Positions 19,838 through 27,949 of a stretch of 38,571 bases of DNA are shown here, in pieces. Position 1 is the first letter of the stretch, and every line of letters starts with the position of its first letter. The stretch is from NCBI GenBank assembly GCA_019351975.1, contig JABBOG010000036.1, forward strand, positions 1-38,571, given 5' to 3'. A program made the position numbers and the translations under genes. The DNA comes from Acidobacteriota bacterium (lineage in GTDB: Bacteria > Acidobacteriota > Terriglobia > Terriglobales > Acidobacteriaceae). The notes under the pieces were generated by a model that searched no databases, had not been told where the DNA came from, and worked only from the letters and a program-made list of their open reading frames with translations.

Positions 19838-19992
19838 TTTTCTCCAAAAAAGTGCGCAAAGGGATAAAAGTACAGATCTTCAGTGCAGCAGCCTTAATTC
19901 TAACGAAAGTGCGCTATGGTGTGCTGTGGATGCGATGTGCATACGCTTCGGTGCATCCTGTTTGAAGTATACGGAGTTGGGTTGAAGCGTGC

Positions 19993-20208
19993 TTACCGGC
20001 GAAGTCTGCTGAGCGCGTAGAGGAAGAGCGAGAGAAGCAGGCTCACGAGAAGCGAAGTGCCGAGTGGGGCGTAGAGGGTTGCGTTCTTGCCGCGCAAGAT
20101 GAGGTCTCCAGGGAGATGGCCGACGCCGAGGCCGAGACGCTGCAGGCCGAGAACCAGAAGGCCGGCGATGATCAACATGAGACCTGCGGCGATGAGGAGA
20201 CGAGCCAT
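19993..20208 (-). CDS. DUF2905 family small membrane protein
   Basis: This 71-residue protein consists of two transmembrane helices around a conserved loop GVGHLPGDLILRGKNATLYA, the mark of the DUF2905 family. Function is unknown; it presumably sits in the inner membrane. The ATG at 20208 follows GAGAAGGA. The open frame extends 94 codons further upstream, but family homology begins at MARLLIAAG. It is divergent from the aldo/keto reductase gene. Confidence 0.85.
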   Translation of the reverse strand: MARLLIAAGLMLIIAGLLVLGLQRLGLGVGHLPGDLILRGKNATLYAPLGTSLLVSLLLSLFLYALSRLRR

Positions 20209-20311
20209 GTCCTTCTCAGGATGCCATGGGACGCGATGCTGCGTGAGGGTACCGAACGCGTGGAGTTCACCGAAAGGTACAATTGCATCCAACGGATGGA
20301 CGGGGGTGCAG

Positions 20312-21388
20312 ATGAAATCACCGATGAGTGCGGGGAACCGGCGTAGTTTTCTGAAGAAGAGTGGGGCTGTCGCGGCGGGGCTGCTGACGCAGGCGGCGAT
20401 ACCTTCGCATGCTGCGACGAGCGCTGGGTACGGTGCGCTGCCGGACAATCCGCGAACGCAGGCGGCGATGCCGACGCGCAACCTGGGCAAGACCGGCTAC
20501 AAGGTGGGGATCTTCAGTCTCGGAGGACAGGCTTCGCTGGAGCGGCCGAATAACTTCGATGTGGCTGTGCCGATCATCGAGCGAGCGCTGGATCTTGGTG
20601 TGAATTATCTGGACACGTCATCGATCTATGGCGGGCCGGACCGGTGGAGCGAACAGTACTACGGACGGGTGATGAAGACGCGGCGCAAGGAGGCGTTCCT
20701 GGCGACGAAGACGAAGGAGCGGACGCGTGATGCGTCGCTGCGGATGATTGAGACGTCGTTGAAGCTGCTGAATACGGATCATGTGGATCTGTGGCAGTTG
20801 CATGATGTGGGGCTGCCGGAGGATGTGAACGCGATCTTCGCCAAGGGTGGGGCGATGGAGGCGTTGACCGAGATGAAGGAACAGAAGGTGGTGCGGTTTC
20901 TGGGCGTGACGGGGCACTACAGGCCGGATTCGCTGATGGATGCGATCAACCGGTATCCGTTCGACACGATTCTGATGGCGTTGAATGCGGCGGATTCGCA
21001 TATTTACAGCTTCACGGACAAGCTGCTTCCGCTGGCGGTGGAGAAGCAGATGGGGATTATCGGGATGAAGGTTCCGGCGCGGGGGCGGTTGTTGTCGAAC
21101 TGGACGCCGCCGTCGCTGGAGCAGCAGGAGCATTCATGGGAGGGGTCGGCGATTGCGACGCGGCCGGGTGTGATCAATATGCGCGAGGCGATGTACTTTA
21201 CGCTGACGCATCCGGTGAGCACGGTGATTATTGGATGCGATACGGTGCCGCAGCTGGAGGAGAATGTACGAATTGCGAGCGAGTTTACGCCGCTTTCGGG
21301 ACAGCAGATGGCGTCGATCAATGAGTTGGCGGCTCCGGTTGCGAAGCAGTCGCTGTTCTTTCGGTTTACGGATCGCAGCAAAGGTTGA
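20312..21388 (+). CDS. Tat-targeted aldo/keto reductase
   Basis: This 358-residue protein starts with a twin-arginine signal (RRSFLKKSGAVAAGLLTQAA, about 10-29), so the mature enzyme is probably periplasmic. The aldo/keto reductase barrel follows: LDTSSIYG (Asp and catalytic Tyr), FLATKTKER (Lys) and DLWQLHDV (His) supply the usual tetrad. Such enzymes reduce carbonyls with NAD(P)H; Tat export with bound cofactor is known for oxidoreductases. The ATG at 20312 starts at the signal peptide; TACAAT at 20278-20283 is a possible -10. Only two bases separate its stop from the larE ATG, so it heads the larECB operon. Confidence 0.9.
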   Translation: MKSPMSAGNRRSFLKKSGAVAAGLLTQAAIPSHAATSAGYGALPDNPRTQAAMPTRNLGKTGYKVGIFSLGGQASLERPNNFDVAVPIIERALDLGVNYLDTSSIYGGPDRWSEQYYGRVMKTRRKEAFLATKTKERTRDASLRMIETSLKLLNTDHVDLWQLHDVGLPEDVNAIFAKGGAMEALTEMKEQKVVRFLGVTGHYRPDSLMDAINRYPFDTILMALNAADSHIYSFTDKLLPLAVEKQMGIIGMKVPARGRLLSNWTPPSLEQQEHSWEGSAIATRPGVINMREAMYFTLTHPVSTVIIGCDTVPQLEENVRIASEFTPLSGQQMASINELAAPVAKQSLFFRFTDRSKG

Positions 21389-21390
21389 GC

Positions 21391-22245
21391 ATGGTGGAAG
21401 AGCGGTTGTCAGAGATGGATGTGACGTCCAAGGCGAAGCTGTTGGAGGCGAAGCTGGCGGATGCGGGGTCGCTGCTGGTGGCGTATTCGGGTGGAACGGA
21501 CTCGGCGTTTCTGGCGTATGCGGCGCATGCGGTGCTGGGCGAGCAGATGCTGGCGGTGATTGCGGATTCGCCGTCGTTGCCGCGGAAGGAGTTGGCTGCG
21601 GCGCTGGTGTTTGCTGCGCGCCATGGGATCCCGGTGCAGGTGCTGCAGACGCACGAGATGGAGAATCCGGAGTATGCGCGCAACGATGCACAGCGCTGTT
21701 TCCACTGCAAGGATGAGCTGTTTACGCAGATGGAAGAGGCGCGGGTGCGGCTGGGATTCAAGCACCTGGCGTACGGGATGAACGTGGATGACCGTGGTGA
21801 GTTCAGGCCAGGACAACAGGCTGCGGCGATGCATGGGGCGCTGGCTCCGATGGCGCAGGCCGGGCTGACGAAGGCGGAGATTCGTACGCTGGCGCGGGAG
21901 GCAGGGTTGGAGCTTGCGGATAAGCCGGCGAGCGCGTGCCTGTCGTCGCGGATTGAGTACGGCCGGCCGGTGACGGCTGAGAATCTGCGTCAGGTCGAGC
22001 GCGCGGAGGAGGCGCTGCACGAGCTTGGATTTGGGCAGGTGCGGGTGCGGCATCACGGGGATCTGGCGCGGGTTGAGATTGCCCGTGAGGACCTGGGCCG
22101 GGCACTGTCGGTGGAGATGTTTGACTGGATCACGGCGGCGTTGAAGCCGCTGGGATTTCTGTATATCGCGGTGGACACGCAGGGATACCGTTCGGGATCG
22201 ATGAACGATGTACTGCCGGTGACAGCGATTGCGGCGGCGAAGTAG
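21391..22245 (+). CDS. larE: LarE, ATP-dependent sacrificial sulfur transferase of nickel-pincer cofactor synthesis
   Basis: This 284-residue PP-loop enzyme adenylates a carboxylate of the LarB product and inserts sulfur. The PP-loop SGGTDS is at 33-38 and the segment KPASACLSSRIEYG carries Cys183, which corresponds to the cysteine whose sulfur is sacrificed in the characterised Lactiplantibacillus enzyme. A second pair, RCFHC (102-106), is typical of LarE/ExsB-like proteins. Two bases separate it from the aldo/keto reductase stop; AAAGG at 21380-21384 gives a ribosome site for the ATG at 21391. larC follows after about 50 bases. Confidence 0.92.
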   Translation: MVEERLSEMDVTSKAKLLEAKLADAGSLLVAYSGGTDSAFLAYAAHAVLGEQMLAVIADSPSLPRKELAAALVFAARHGIPVQVLQTHEMENPEYARNDAQRCFHCKDELFTQMEEARVRLGFKHLAYGMNVDDRGEFRPGQQAAAMHGALAPMAQAGLTKAEIRTLAREAGLELADKPASACLSSRIEYGRPVTAENLRQVERAEEALHELGFGQVRVRHHGDLARVEIAREDLGRALSVEMFDWITAALKPLGFLYIAVDTQGYRSGSMNDVLPVTAIAAAK

Positions 22246-22295
22246 CGTTGCGCTGCGGATGATTTGATTTGAGATCGATGTTGGGGAGCGGTTCG

Positions 22296-23645
22296 ATGCG
22301 GGTAGGGTATCTTGATTGTTTTGCGGGCATCTCCGGCGATATGCTGCTAGGTGCGTTGATCGATAGCGGCGTACCTGCTGCTGTGTTGATGAACGCGACG
22401 GCGGCGCTGGGACTGGGTGCGACGTTAGAGGTGGAGGCGGTGGACCGCAGCGGTATCTCGTGCACGAAGGTGCATGTGATGGAGGGTGAGCGACTGGCGG
22501 ATGCGGGCGGAGGGGAGGATGATCGCGAGCAGCAGGTGAGGGCTCCGCACACGCATCAGCCGAAGACGCAGCATCTGCATAAGACGGGGCATGCGCATGC
22601 GCACACGCACACGCATCCGCACGAGCATGAGCATGCGAGTGAGTCGGGCCATGCGCATGTGCATGGGCGATCGCTGACGGAGATTCGCAGGCTGATCCAG
22701 GGGGCGGAGCTGGCGGGACCGGTGAAGGCGATGGCGATACGTGCGTTTGAGCTGCTGGGGAAGTCGGAGGCGAAGATTCACAACGTGGATGTGGAGGAGA
22801 TTCACTTTCACGAGGTGGGAGCGGTGGATGCGATTGTAGACATTGTGGCAGCGAGCGCGGGGCTGCATCATTTGCAGATTGGTGTGTGGTACTGCTCGGC
22901 GTTGAATGTCGGCGGGGGTATGGTGGAGTGCGCACATGGGACGTTTCCGGTGCCGGCACCGGCGACGGCGGATCTGCTGCGAGGGATTCCGACGTACTCG
23001 GCGCATGTGGCGAAGGAGCTGGTGACGCCGACGGGAGCGGCGCTGCTGCGGGCGCTGGAGCCGGTGTTTGGGGCGCAGCCGGCGATGCGCGTGGAGAGGA
23101 TTGGATATGGTGCGGGGACGCGGAACCCGGCTGGGTTTCCGAATGTGCTGCGGCTGAGTGTAGGGAGCGCGGAGGCGCTTGAAGCGGACGGCGATACAGC
23201 TACCGTGACGGTGCTGGAGACGGCGCTGGATGATCTTTCGCCGCAGGTGCTTGCGTGGGTTGCGGAGACGGCCCTGGCGAAGGGAGCGTTGGATGTGATG
23301 CTGACGCCGGTGGTGATGAAGAAAGGGCGGCCGGGAACGTTGCTGACGGTGCTGTGCCGCGCGGAGGATCGCGTTGCGCTGGAGCAGTTGATCCTGCGCG
23401 AGACGAGTACGTTGGGACTAAGGGTACGTGAGGACAAACGCGTGTGCCTGGAGCGAAAGCATGTGGTGGTGCAGACGAGCTATGGGGAGATTCGGGTGAA
23501 GGTGGGGATATTGCGTGGTGTGGTGCTGAATGTGGCACCGGAGTTTGAGGATTGCAAGACTGCGGCGGTGCAGCACGATGTTGCGCTGAAGCGGGTACAG
23601 CAGGCGGCGATGGACGCGTATGGAACGCAGGAGCAAGCACGATGA
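22296..23645 (+). CDS. larC: LarC, nickel insertion enzyme (cyclometallase), single uninterrupted ORF with His-rich loop
   Basis: This 449-residue protein inserts Ni2+ into the pincer cofactor using CTP. Family blocks are YLDCFAGISGDMLLGALIDS at the start, HFHEVGAVDAIVDIVA, and ELVTPTGAALLRAL. The C-terminal LarC2 part includes LETALDDLSPQVLAWVAE and LTPVVMKKGRPGTLLTVLC. Residues 85-124 are a histidine-rich loop with 15 His in 40 residues, well suited to hold nickel. In Lactiplantibacillus larC needs a programmed frameshift; here it is one continuous frame. The ATG at 22296 was chosen because homology begins there. Its TGA overlaps the larB ATG. Confidence 0.93.
   Translation: MRVGYLDCFAGISGDMLLGALIDSGVPAAVLMNATAALGLGATLEVEAVDRSGISCTKVHVMEGERLADAGGGEDDREQQVRAPHTHQPKTQHLHKTGHAHAHTHTHPHEHEHASESGHAHVHGRSLTEIRRLIQGAELAGPVKAMAIRAFELLGKSEAKIHNVDVEEIHFHEVGAVDAIVDIVAASAGLHHLQIGVWYCSALNVGGGMVECAHGTFPVPAPATADLLRGIPTYSAHVAKELVTPTGAALLRALEPVFGAQPAMRVERIGYGAGTRNPAGFPNVLRLSVGSAEALEADGDTATVTVLETALDDLSPQVLAWVAETALAKGALDVMLTPVVMKKGRPGTLLTVLCRAEDRVALEQLILRETSTLGLRVREDKRVCLERKHVVVQTSYGEIRVKVGILRGVVLNVAPEFEDCKTAAVQHDVALKRVQQAAMDAYGTQEQAR
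22548..22667 (+). repeat. His-codon-rich segment inside larC
   Basis: This stretch is dominated by CAT/CAC codons alternating with GCG, ACG and GAG, encoding HAHAHTHTHPHEHEH and flanking His pairs. It is a simple-sequence-like insert between two conserved LarC blocks. Likely function is metal binding; repeat expansion or slippage is possible. Confidence 0.7.
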
Positions 23646-24406
23646 GGCCGATGGATTTGTTGAAGGTATTGTCGGAGGTTGAGCGCGGTTCGTTGTCGCC
23701 GGAGGCGGCGGTGGAGCGGCTGGCGACACTGCCGTTTGAAGACCTGGGACATACGCGGGTGGATCATCATCGCAGCCTGCGGACAGGGCTTCCGGAGGTG
23801 ATCTATGCGGCGGGGAAGACGACAGAGCAGACGGTGGCGATCTTTGCGAGCCTGATGGCGGACGGCGTGGATGTGCTGGCGACGCGGGTGGATGCGGCGA
23901 CGGCGGAGGCGCTGCAGCGGGCGCATCCGACGGCTGTGCACAGTGCCATGGGGCGTACGGTGAGCTTGCGGCAGACGGAGCGCGTGCAGGAGGGGGGGCA
24001 TATTGCGGTGGTGTGCGCGGGAACGAGCGACCTGCCTGCGGCGGAGGAGGCTGCGACCACGGCGGAGACGTTTGGCGCAAAGGTGACGCGGCTCTATGAT
24101 GTGGGAGTGGCGGGGCTGCATCGGCTGCTTGCGGTGCGAGGTGAGTTGCTGACCGCGCAGGTGGTGATTGTGTGCGCGGGGATGGAGGGAGCGCTGCCAT
24201 CCGTTGTCGGCGGGCTGGTGGGTGTGCCGGTGATCGCGGTGCCGACTTCGGTGGGGTATGGGGCGTCGTTTGGCGGTGCGACGGCGCTGCTGGGGATGCT
24301 GAACTCGTGCAGCCCGAATGTGACGGTGGTGAATATCGACAATGGATTTGGGGCGGCGTATACGGCGGTTCTGATTGCGCGGGCAGCGGTGCAGGGGAGC
24401 GCGTAG
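23642..24406 (+). CDS. larB: LarB, NaAD carboxylase/hydrolase of nickel-pincer cofactor synthesis
   Basis: This 254-residue protein carries out the first step of the pathway, carboxylating and hydrolysing nicotinic acid adenine dinucleotide. The N-terminal part has DLGHTRVDHHRSLRTGLPEV and the C-terminal PurE-like domain has VVCAGTSDLPAAEEAATTAE, VGVAGLHRLL, and the glycine-rich PTSVGYGASFGGATALLGML. The ATG at 23642 overlaps the larC stop (ATGA), so it is translationally coupled. It ends 20 bases before the converging MFS gene. No LarA gene follows. Confidence 0.94.
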   Translation: MRPMDLLKVLSEVERGSLSPEAAVERLATLPFEDLGHTRVDHHRSLRTGLPEVIYAAGKTTEQTVAIFASLMADGVDVLATRVDAATAEALQRAHPTAVHSAMGRTVSLRQTERVQEGGHIAVVCAGTSDLPAAEEAATTAETFGAKVTRLYDVGVAGLHRLLAVRGELLTAQVVIVCAGMEGALPSVVGGLVGVPVIAVPTSVGYGASFGGATALLGMLNSCSPNVTVVNIDNGFGAAYTAVLIARAAVQGSA

Positions 24407-24426
24407 GGAACGTGCTTGCGGCTGGG

Positions 24427-25752
24427 TTACGCGAGGGAGGGATGGTCTTTGGGCTCCATCCAGAGCTTGCCGGCCAGCATGAGTGCGGCGAGGAGCATGG
24501 TGCAGAGTGCGAAGACGCGCCGGACGCTGGTGTATTCGGCGAGGATACCGGAGAGCACGAGGCCGGCGATCTGCGCAGTGAAGATGACCGACATGGTGGT
24601 TGAGCCGACGCGGCCCATGAGATCCCCAGGCGTCTCTTCCTGGATAAGCGTCTGCGAAGGAACGATGATGCCTGCGGCGCTGAAGCCGATCAGGAAGCAG
24701 CCAAGGATGGCGGTGACGACGAGCGGAATGAAGGCCAGCATGGCTGTGCCGACGGCGATGCCAGCAAGGCCGAGGTAGACCTGGGTGGTGTTCTTGATGC
24801 GCTGGGCGAAAGCGTTGAGGGTGTTGACGCCGATGAGGAGACCAAGGCCGATCATTGCGCTGGTGACGCCGAAGGTGCGCGTTGAGGCGTGCAGGGTATC
24901 GCGCACGTAGACGGCGATGAGCGGGCCGAAGCAGCCCATGACAAACATGCCAGCGGCCAGCGCGACAATGACAAAGAGGAGTGCGGCGTGGTGCAGGATG
25001 AAGCTTGCGCCCTCCTTCATATCTGCAAGGATGCGTGCGATAGGGGACCGCGGTGCGGCGAGCTGAGACTGCGGTGCGGCAGCCTTCCTGGGCGTGATGA
25101 GGGTGAGCGATGCGATGAGGGAACCGGAGGCGATGAAGCTGGCGGTGTCGATGAGGTAACAGCTTCGGGCGCCGAAGGATGCGACGAGGAAGGCGGCAGC
25201 GGAAGGACCGATGATCCGCATGATGAACATGACTTGCTGCATGAGGGCGTTCGCCGAGCGAAGGCCGTGCATGGGAACGGCGGAGCGGATGGCGACGCCC
25301 TGTGCGGGCGAGAAGAAACTGGAGACGATGCTGATGGCGGCAAGGACAGCGTAGAAGCCGTAGACGTTGTGGACGAGCAGCAGCAGAAGGACGAGGGCGG
25401 CGCGGATGAAGTCGCTGGAGACGAGCGTGGTCTTGACGGGCCAGCGATCGACGAAGACGCCGCTGACGATGCCCAGAAGAGCGATGGGCAGAAGGTAGGA
25501 GATCTGCACGCCGATGACCTGTTGCGCGGTGGCATGCAGCTTGAAGGTCATGACGGTGATGACGGCGAAGAGCGCGAGGAAGTCGCCGAGGACGGAGACG
25601 ATCTGCGCGTACCAGAGGCGGCGCATGGTGACGACGCGCAGGACAGCGCCCATGGACATGGGTTCGGGCGCAGTCGGTGATGGCACCGGAATGGACTCGG
25701 TGGTGTTGGCGTCCATCTCAGCGTCGAGCTGTCTTAGGGCGTCTTCACTCAT
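24427..25752 (-). CDS. MFS transporter (drug/siderophore exporter-like)
   Basis: This 441-residue protein has about twelve transmembrane helices. The first cytoplasmic loop carries GVFVDRWPVKTTLVSSDFIR, the MFS motif-A region; the family looks like MFS_3 exporters of the enterobactin-exporter/macrolide-efflux type. The substrate cannot be told. It lies 21 bases after pyrR on the same strand and is probably cotranscribed, although the roles are not obviously linked. The ATG at 25752 has no good ribosome site, in keeping with reinitiation after pyrR. Confidence 0.85.
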   Translation of the reverse strand: MSEDALRQLDAEMDANTTESIPVPSPTAPEPMSMGAVLRVVTMRRLWYAQIVSVLGDFLALFAVITVMTFKLHATAQQVIGVQISYLLPIALLGIVSGVFVDRWPVKTTLVSSDFIRAALVLLLLLVHNVYGFYAVLAAISIVSSFFSPAQGVAIRSAVPMHGLRSANALMQQVMFIMRIIGPSAAAFLVASFGARSCYLIDTASFIASGSLIASLTLITPRKAAAPQSQLAAPRSPIARILADMKEGASFILHHAALLFVIVALAAGMFVMGCFGPLIAVYVRDTLHASTRTFGVTSAMIGLGLLIGVNTLNAFAQRIKNTTQVYLGLAGIAVGTAMLAFIPLVVTAILGCFLIGFSAAGIIVPSQTLIQEETPGDLMGRVGSTTMSVIFTAQIAGLVLSGILAEYTSVRRVFALCTMLLAALMLAGKLWMEPKDHPSLA

Positions 25753-25773
25753 AAGGCTGTAGGGCGGTGCGTA

Positions 25774-26373
25774 TTATTCGTCGGTGAGTTCGACGAGGAG
25801 GACCTGTTCATCGTTGTCGATCTCGCGGAGCTTGACTTCGATGATCTCGCGGCGTGAGGTGGGGATGGTGCGGCCGATGAAGCGGGCCTCGATGGGGAGC
25901 TCGCGGTGGCCGCGGTCGATGAGAACGAGCAGTTGGACGCTCTTGGGGCGGCCGTGATCGAAGAGTGCATCGAGGGCGGCGCGGATGGTGCGGCCGGTGT
26001 AGAGGACGTCGTCCATGAGGATGATGTCGCGGCCGTTGACGTCGAAGCCGATGTCAGCCTTTTCGACGATGGGACGTGGGCCAGCGGTGGAAAGGTCGTC
26101 GCGGTAGAAGCTGATGTCGAGGACACCGGTGTCGACGGGATTTTTCTCGATGGTTTCGATGAGTTTGGCGAGGCGCTGCGCGAGAGGAACACCGCGGCGC
26201 TTGATGCCAATGAGGCCAAGGTTGGAGCTGCCGTTGTTGCGCTCGACGATCTCGTGGGCGAGACGAACGAGGGTGCGCTCGATCTCGGAGGAGGACATGA
26301 GGCGGCCCTTCTCCCGGAGACGGGAGTTGGGAGTGGGCTTGGTGGCGGCGGAGTTTGAGGTCGAATCGCTCAT
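25774..26373 (-). CDS. pyrR: PyrR bifunctional pyrimidine regulator/uracil phosphoribosyltransferase
   Basis: This 199-residue protein has the PRPP-binding motif [20 protein letters not shown] (about 116-135) and PyrR-specific blocks [17 protein letters not shown] and DISFYRDDL. In Firmicutes PyrR binds pyr mRNA and causes attenuation in response to UMP. A 25-residue Ser/Thr-rich extension precedes the core; a start at Met26 would give a normal-size PyrR (about 174). No pyrB or pyrC follows; an MFS exporter does. No PyrR-binding anti-antiterminator was recognised upstream. Confidence 0.92.
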   Translation of the reverse strand: MSDSTSNSAATKPTPNSRLREKGRLMSSSEIERTLVRLAHEIVERNNGSSNLGLIGIKRRGVPLAQRLAKLIETIEKNPVDTGVLDISFYRDDLSTAGPRPIVEKADIGFDVNGRDIILMDDVLYTGRTIRAALDALFDHGRPKSVQLLVLIDRGHRELPIEARFIGRTIPTSRREIIEVKLREIDNDEQVLLVELTDE

Positions 26374-26385
26374 GGTGTGAAATTG

Positions 26386-26391
26386 ATGATA
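26386..26391 (-). promoter_or_regulatory. -10-like hexamer before pyrR
   Basis: TATCAT on the minus strand ends 12 bases before the pyrR ATG at 26373, leaving room for a leader of about five bases. No ribosome site is seen. There is therefore no space for a classical PyrR attenuator in front of this gene if this promoter is used. Confidence 0.3.
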
Positions 26392-26437
26392 TCAGCGGGG
26401 GGCGGGTGGAGGGGAGAGCTTTGGGAAGGACGGAGAG

Positions 26438-27157
26438 CTATTGCGGGGTGCGGGCGCGGAGATATCCGGCGAAAGCACCGGCGATGGCGGAAAAACCGAG
26501 ATAGAGGATGAGGCAGATGACGATGCTCGTAAGGAGGATGCCGGCGCGAAACTCGGGGATTGCGAGCATATGGAGGGCTTCGGCTGAGGCGGGGCCGGAG
26601 CTTGCGGCGATGGTGGTGTGCATCTGGGTGAAGAGGTTGGTGATCTGCAGGTCGATGTCGCTGGTGGAGTGGAAGACGAAGCGTTGGACGAAGAGACCGG
26701 TGGTGTTAAGGGTGGTGGTGGCGATGAGGATGGCGAGGCCGGTGAGGACGCCGAGGCGCGCGCCAAAGTCCATCGTGATGCGGCTGCGGCGGAAGCGCGA
26801 GCTGTAGACGCCGAGAACGACGATAGGTGCCGAGATCAGCCAGAAGAACGAGAGCAGCGCTACGGGCGGGAGGGCGAAGGAGAGCAGCGTGAAGACGCCG
26901 GCGAGCGCGCCGGCGAGAGCGGCGCATTGCATCGCACCGGGCCAGATGATGGCGTTGCTGGGCGCGGAAGGCGGCGGCGGGGCGGGTGCGGCTGGGTTGG
27001 CTGCTTCGTGCTGTGCGGCCAGCTGTACCGTCATCTGTTCGCGAAGGTCTTCGGAGAGCTGTACCTGCGGAGCACCGCAGTTCCAGCAGAATACGAGGGA
27101 GCCTTCATCTTCGCGATGAAGGACGGCGTGGCAGCGGGAGCAGATTCTTTGAGTCAC
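26438..27157 (-). CDS. Zinc-ribbon membrane protein, function unknown
   Basis: This 239-residue protein begins with a treble-cysteine zinc ribbon (CSRC at 6-9, CWNC at 24-27). A helical and proline-rich linker comes next, then about four transmembrane helices (LAGALAGVFTLLSFALPPVA, ALLSFFWLISAPIVVLGVYS and two further segments). I do not recognise a named family. The layout matches other acidobacterial zinc-ribbon membrane proteins, including the protease at 8599 in this window. The GTG at 27157 puts the zinc ribbon at the N-terminus; TACCCT (27166-27171, minus) ends eight bases upstream. Confidence 0.75.
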   Translation of the reverse strand: MTQRICSRCHAVLHREDEGSLVFCWNCGAPQVQLSEDLREQMTVQLAAQHEAANPAAPAPPPPSAPSNAIIWPGAMQCAALAGALAGVFTLLSFALPPVALLSFFWLISAPIVVLGVYSSRFRRSRITMDFGARLGVLTGLAILIATTTLNTTGLFVQRFVFHSTSDIDLQITNLFTQMHTTIAASSGPASAEALHMLAIPEFRAGILLTSIVICLILYLGFSAIAGAFAGYLRARTPQ

Positions 27158-27165
27158 CAGTTTGA

Positions 27166-27171
27166 AGGGTA
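27166..27171 (-). promoter_or_regulatory. -10-like hexamer before the zinc-ribbon membrane protein gene
   Basis: TACCCT on the minus strand ends eight bases before the GTG at 27157. No Shine-Dalgarno sequence lies between, so a leaderless transcript is suggested. Confidence 0.35.
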
Positions 27172-27241
27172 GCGGAGCACTGGCGCTGGTGCAAGGAGCG
27201 GAGTTGTGGAGGTTGTGTGCGGACGCGCCGGTTGATGGAGG

Positions 27242-27859
27242 CTATTCACTGTCTTTATCGTCGTGGCCGGAGAGATGCGTGGGAAGGTCAAGGGCTACGA
27301 GGCCGATCTTGGTGCCGCCTCCGTGGTCTTCTACGGTGACGATGTGCTGGTGGCGATCGGAGCCGGTGAGAAGTTCGAGATGTGTGTCGCCATTGTCCGA
27401 ACCGAGTTGGACGTAATGTTTGTCTCGCGTGCTATTACAGGTCAGACCTTCAGAGGTGTGGGTTGGTGTGCCGATGGCCTTGTCGCCGCGGCATTCGATG
27501 ACGTCTCCGAAGTGCTGGGTGAGGTCTTTGCGGTAAAAGGCGATGACTTTCGCCTGCGGGTCAGGAGTTTGGAAAGACGCCGCCTTGACGCCCAGGTGGA
27601 AGCTGCCGAAGCTCATGTTGACGTTGGCTGCGTTGGCGTCATTGTCGCCGCTGTCGGCGACGGGGGTGGCTCCAGGGTAGGCTTCGAGGCCGATGGAGGA
27701 GGGATCGGTGGTGTTGTCGGTGTTGACTTTGAGCGAGCCGAAAGGGGTTCCGATGTCGACGTTCTTTTTACCGCCCTCGCCGTTCTGCGTAACGTGGCAG
27801 CCGGAGAGAAGGAGGCAGGCGATGGCAGCTGAAGCGAGGGTAGTGAGCGTGCGGTGCAT
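27242..27859 (-). CDS. Predicted lipoprotein, function unknown
   Basis: This 205-residue protein has a lipoprotein signal peptide (TLTTLASAAIACLLLSGC; lipobox LSGC, lipidated Cys21). The body has a VDIGTPFGSLKVNTDN strand segment followed by AKVIAFYRKDLTQHFGDVIE, a pattern seen in small stress-type proteins that estimate a difference over time or charge, but no certain family. TTGGAGG just before the ATG at 27859 is a strong ribosome site, which decides the start. It lies 90 bases downstream of the GH39 gene on the same strand and may be part of the same transcript. Confidence 0.78.
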   Translation of the reverse strand: MHRTLTTLASAAIACLLLSGCHVTQNGEGGKKNVDIGTPFGSLKVNTDNTTDPSSIGLEAYPGATPVADSGDNDANAANVNMSFGSFHLGVKAASFQTPDPQAKVIAFYRKDLTQHFGDVIECRGDKAIGTPTHTSEGLTCNSTRDKHYVQLGSDNGDTHLELLTGSDRHQHIVTVEDHGGGTKIGLVALDLPTHLSGHDDKDSE

Positions 27860-27949
27860 GCGGCCTCCAACGGGGGCTTCGTCGCCTGTGCGTGCGTGTA
27901 CGAAGCGAATACGATAGAGGATACGCCGCAATGGCGCGTGTGGTTCCAA

